A stretch of 22,982 nucleotides of DNA, taken from assembly GCA_964568355.1 (NCBI GenBank), contig CAZMRK010000049.1, positions 1 to 22,982 on the forward strand, read 5' to 3'. Source of the stretch: JAJPJX01 sp964568355. GTDB lineage: Bacteria > Acidobacteriota > Terriglobia > Bryobacterales > Bryobacteraceae. The notes under the pieces are model-generated. The model did not search any database and was not told the DNA's origin. It worked only from the letters and a program-made list of their open reading frames with translations. Both the position numbers and the translations under genes were made by a program. Of the stretch, positions 22,801 to 22,982 are shown in pieces (position 1 is the stretch's first letter; each line of letters starts with the position of its first letter).

Positions 22801-22982
22801 CCCGGCGCTTTTGCCATACCGCCTTCCGACCGCTATGGCAACGCCGCGCGAAATACGATTCCGGGTCCCTCGTCGGTGGCGCTGAATCTTTCCTTTGGAC
22901 GCTCCTTCCAACTGCATGACAGCCGGCGCCGCGTGGAACTGCGGGTGGACAGCACCAACGTGCTGAATCACGTCAACTATAC
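19818..22982 (+). CDS. Oar-like outer-membrane receptor, frameshifted, 3' partial
   Basis: The start is GTG at 19818; an in-frame TAG lies immediately before it, so no earlier start is possible. A short hydrophobic leader (IIGLFLLAFLPGAS) leads into a carboxypeptidase-regulatory-like beta domain (residues about 14-93: GSVRSAGQPIPGATVTA...GHYTLPDLPTG). A linker, a glycine-rich tract (about 198-245) and a beta-barrel with alternating aromatic strands follow, as in Oar/TonB-dependent-like receptors that are abundant in Acidobacteria and thought to import oligosaccharides or other large ligands. No clear TonB plug is visible. At about 22188 the frame moves: the original frame gives non-family sequence up to a stop at 22568, whereas the frame starting at 22189 resumes barrel sequence (QQTLPHAVVVEAGYLGTKG) and stays open to the window edge. 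Confidence 0.85.
20409..20549 (+). repeat. Glycine-rich low-complexity tract
   Basis: About 140 bases of GGC/GGN codons with interspersed Phe, Arg and Val encode a run such as GFGGGGGVGGGGF. It lies between the regulatory-like domain and the barrel and probably forms a flexible linker. It is prone to slippage and to assembly error. Confidence 0.8.
22182..22194 (+). other. Frameshift point in the Oar-like gene
   Basis: The frame reads TGG AAC TTC, then one extra C, then CAA CAG ACG CTG in the next frame. Related proteins, as I recall them, read WNFS-x-Q at this place, so two residues are missing. That fits loss of five bases better than gain of one. It is not in a long homopolymer. Confidence 0.75.

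Overview
The window looks like part of an Acidobacteriota chromosome, probably of the Bryobacterales/Solibacter type. This is inferred from gene content: an Oar-like outer-membrane protein with an N-terminal carboxypeptidase-regulatory domain and a glycine-rich segment, secreted Gfo/Idh/MocA and amidohydrolase enzymes, many Sec or Tat leaders, and high-GC codon use throughout. I see no tRNA, rRNA, CRISPR array, phage gene or transposase. No gene-free stretch exceeds 300 bases. The two longest gaps are 12970-13212, which holds a hairpin terminator, and 13552-13821, which holds a promoter, a palindrome and a leader hairpin.

Left end (1-1791, + strand). Three tightly coupled genes encode two paralogous secreted beta-rich proteins ending in an HEH motif, followed by a secreted fusion of a dienelactone-hydrolase-like domain without its nucleophile to a cytochrome c'-like domain with a C-terminal CxxCH. 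I do not recognise this trio as a described system, and it is the most unusual part of the window.

Housekeeping block (1831-12969). A membrane-anchored TPR-cyclophilin (-) diverges from a TPR protein (+), followed by yvcK (+). A secreted GH88/GH105-like hydrolase with a degenerate M14-like N-terminal domain (-) diverges from glmU (+). A double zinc-ribbon protein and rpsU follow (both -). The run glgC-eno-gpmI (+) then joins glycogen precursor synthesis to lower glycolysis. YvcK and GlmU both concern UDP-GlcNAc and the cell envelope, and gap lies further right.

Right part (13213-22982). A small zinc-finger/LuxR-HTH regulator (-) diverges from a Tat-exported oxidoreductase and a secreted amidohydrolase that are 1 nt apart and probably form one catabolic operon. 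Next come a polytopic membrane protein with a spermidine-synthase-like domain, gap with a clear terminator, and an Oar-like receptor gene that runs off the window and carries an apparent frameshift near 22188. Clear intrinsic terminators separate rpsU, the spermidine-synthase-like gene and gap from what follows. An 82-bp element with imperfect terminal inverted repeats lies at 16359-16440.
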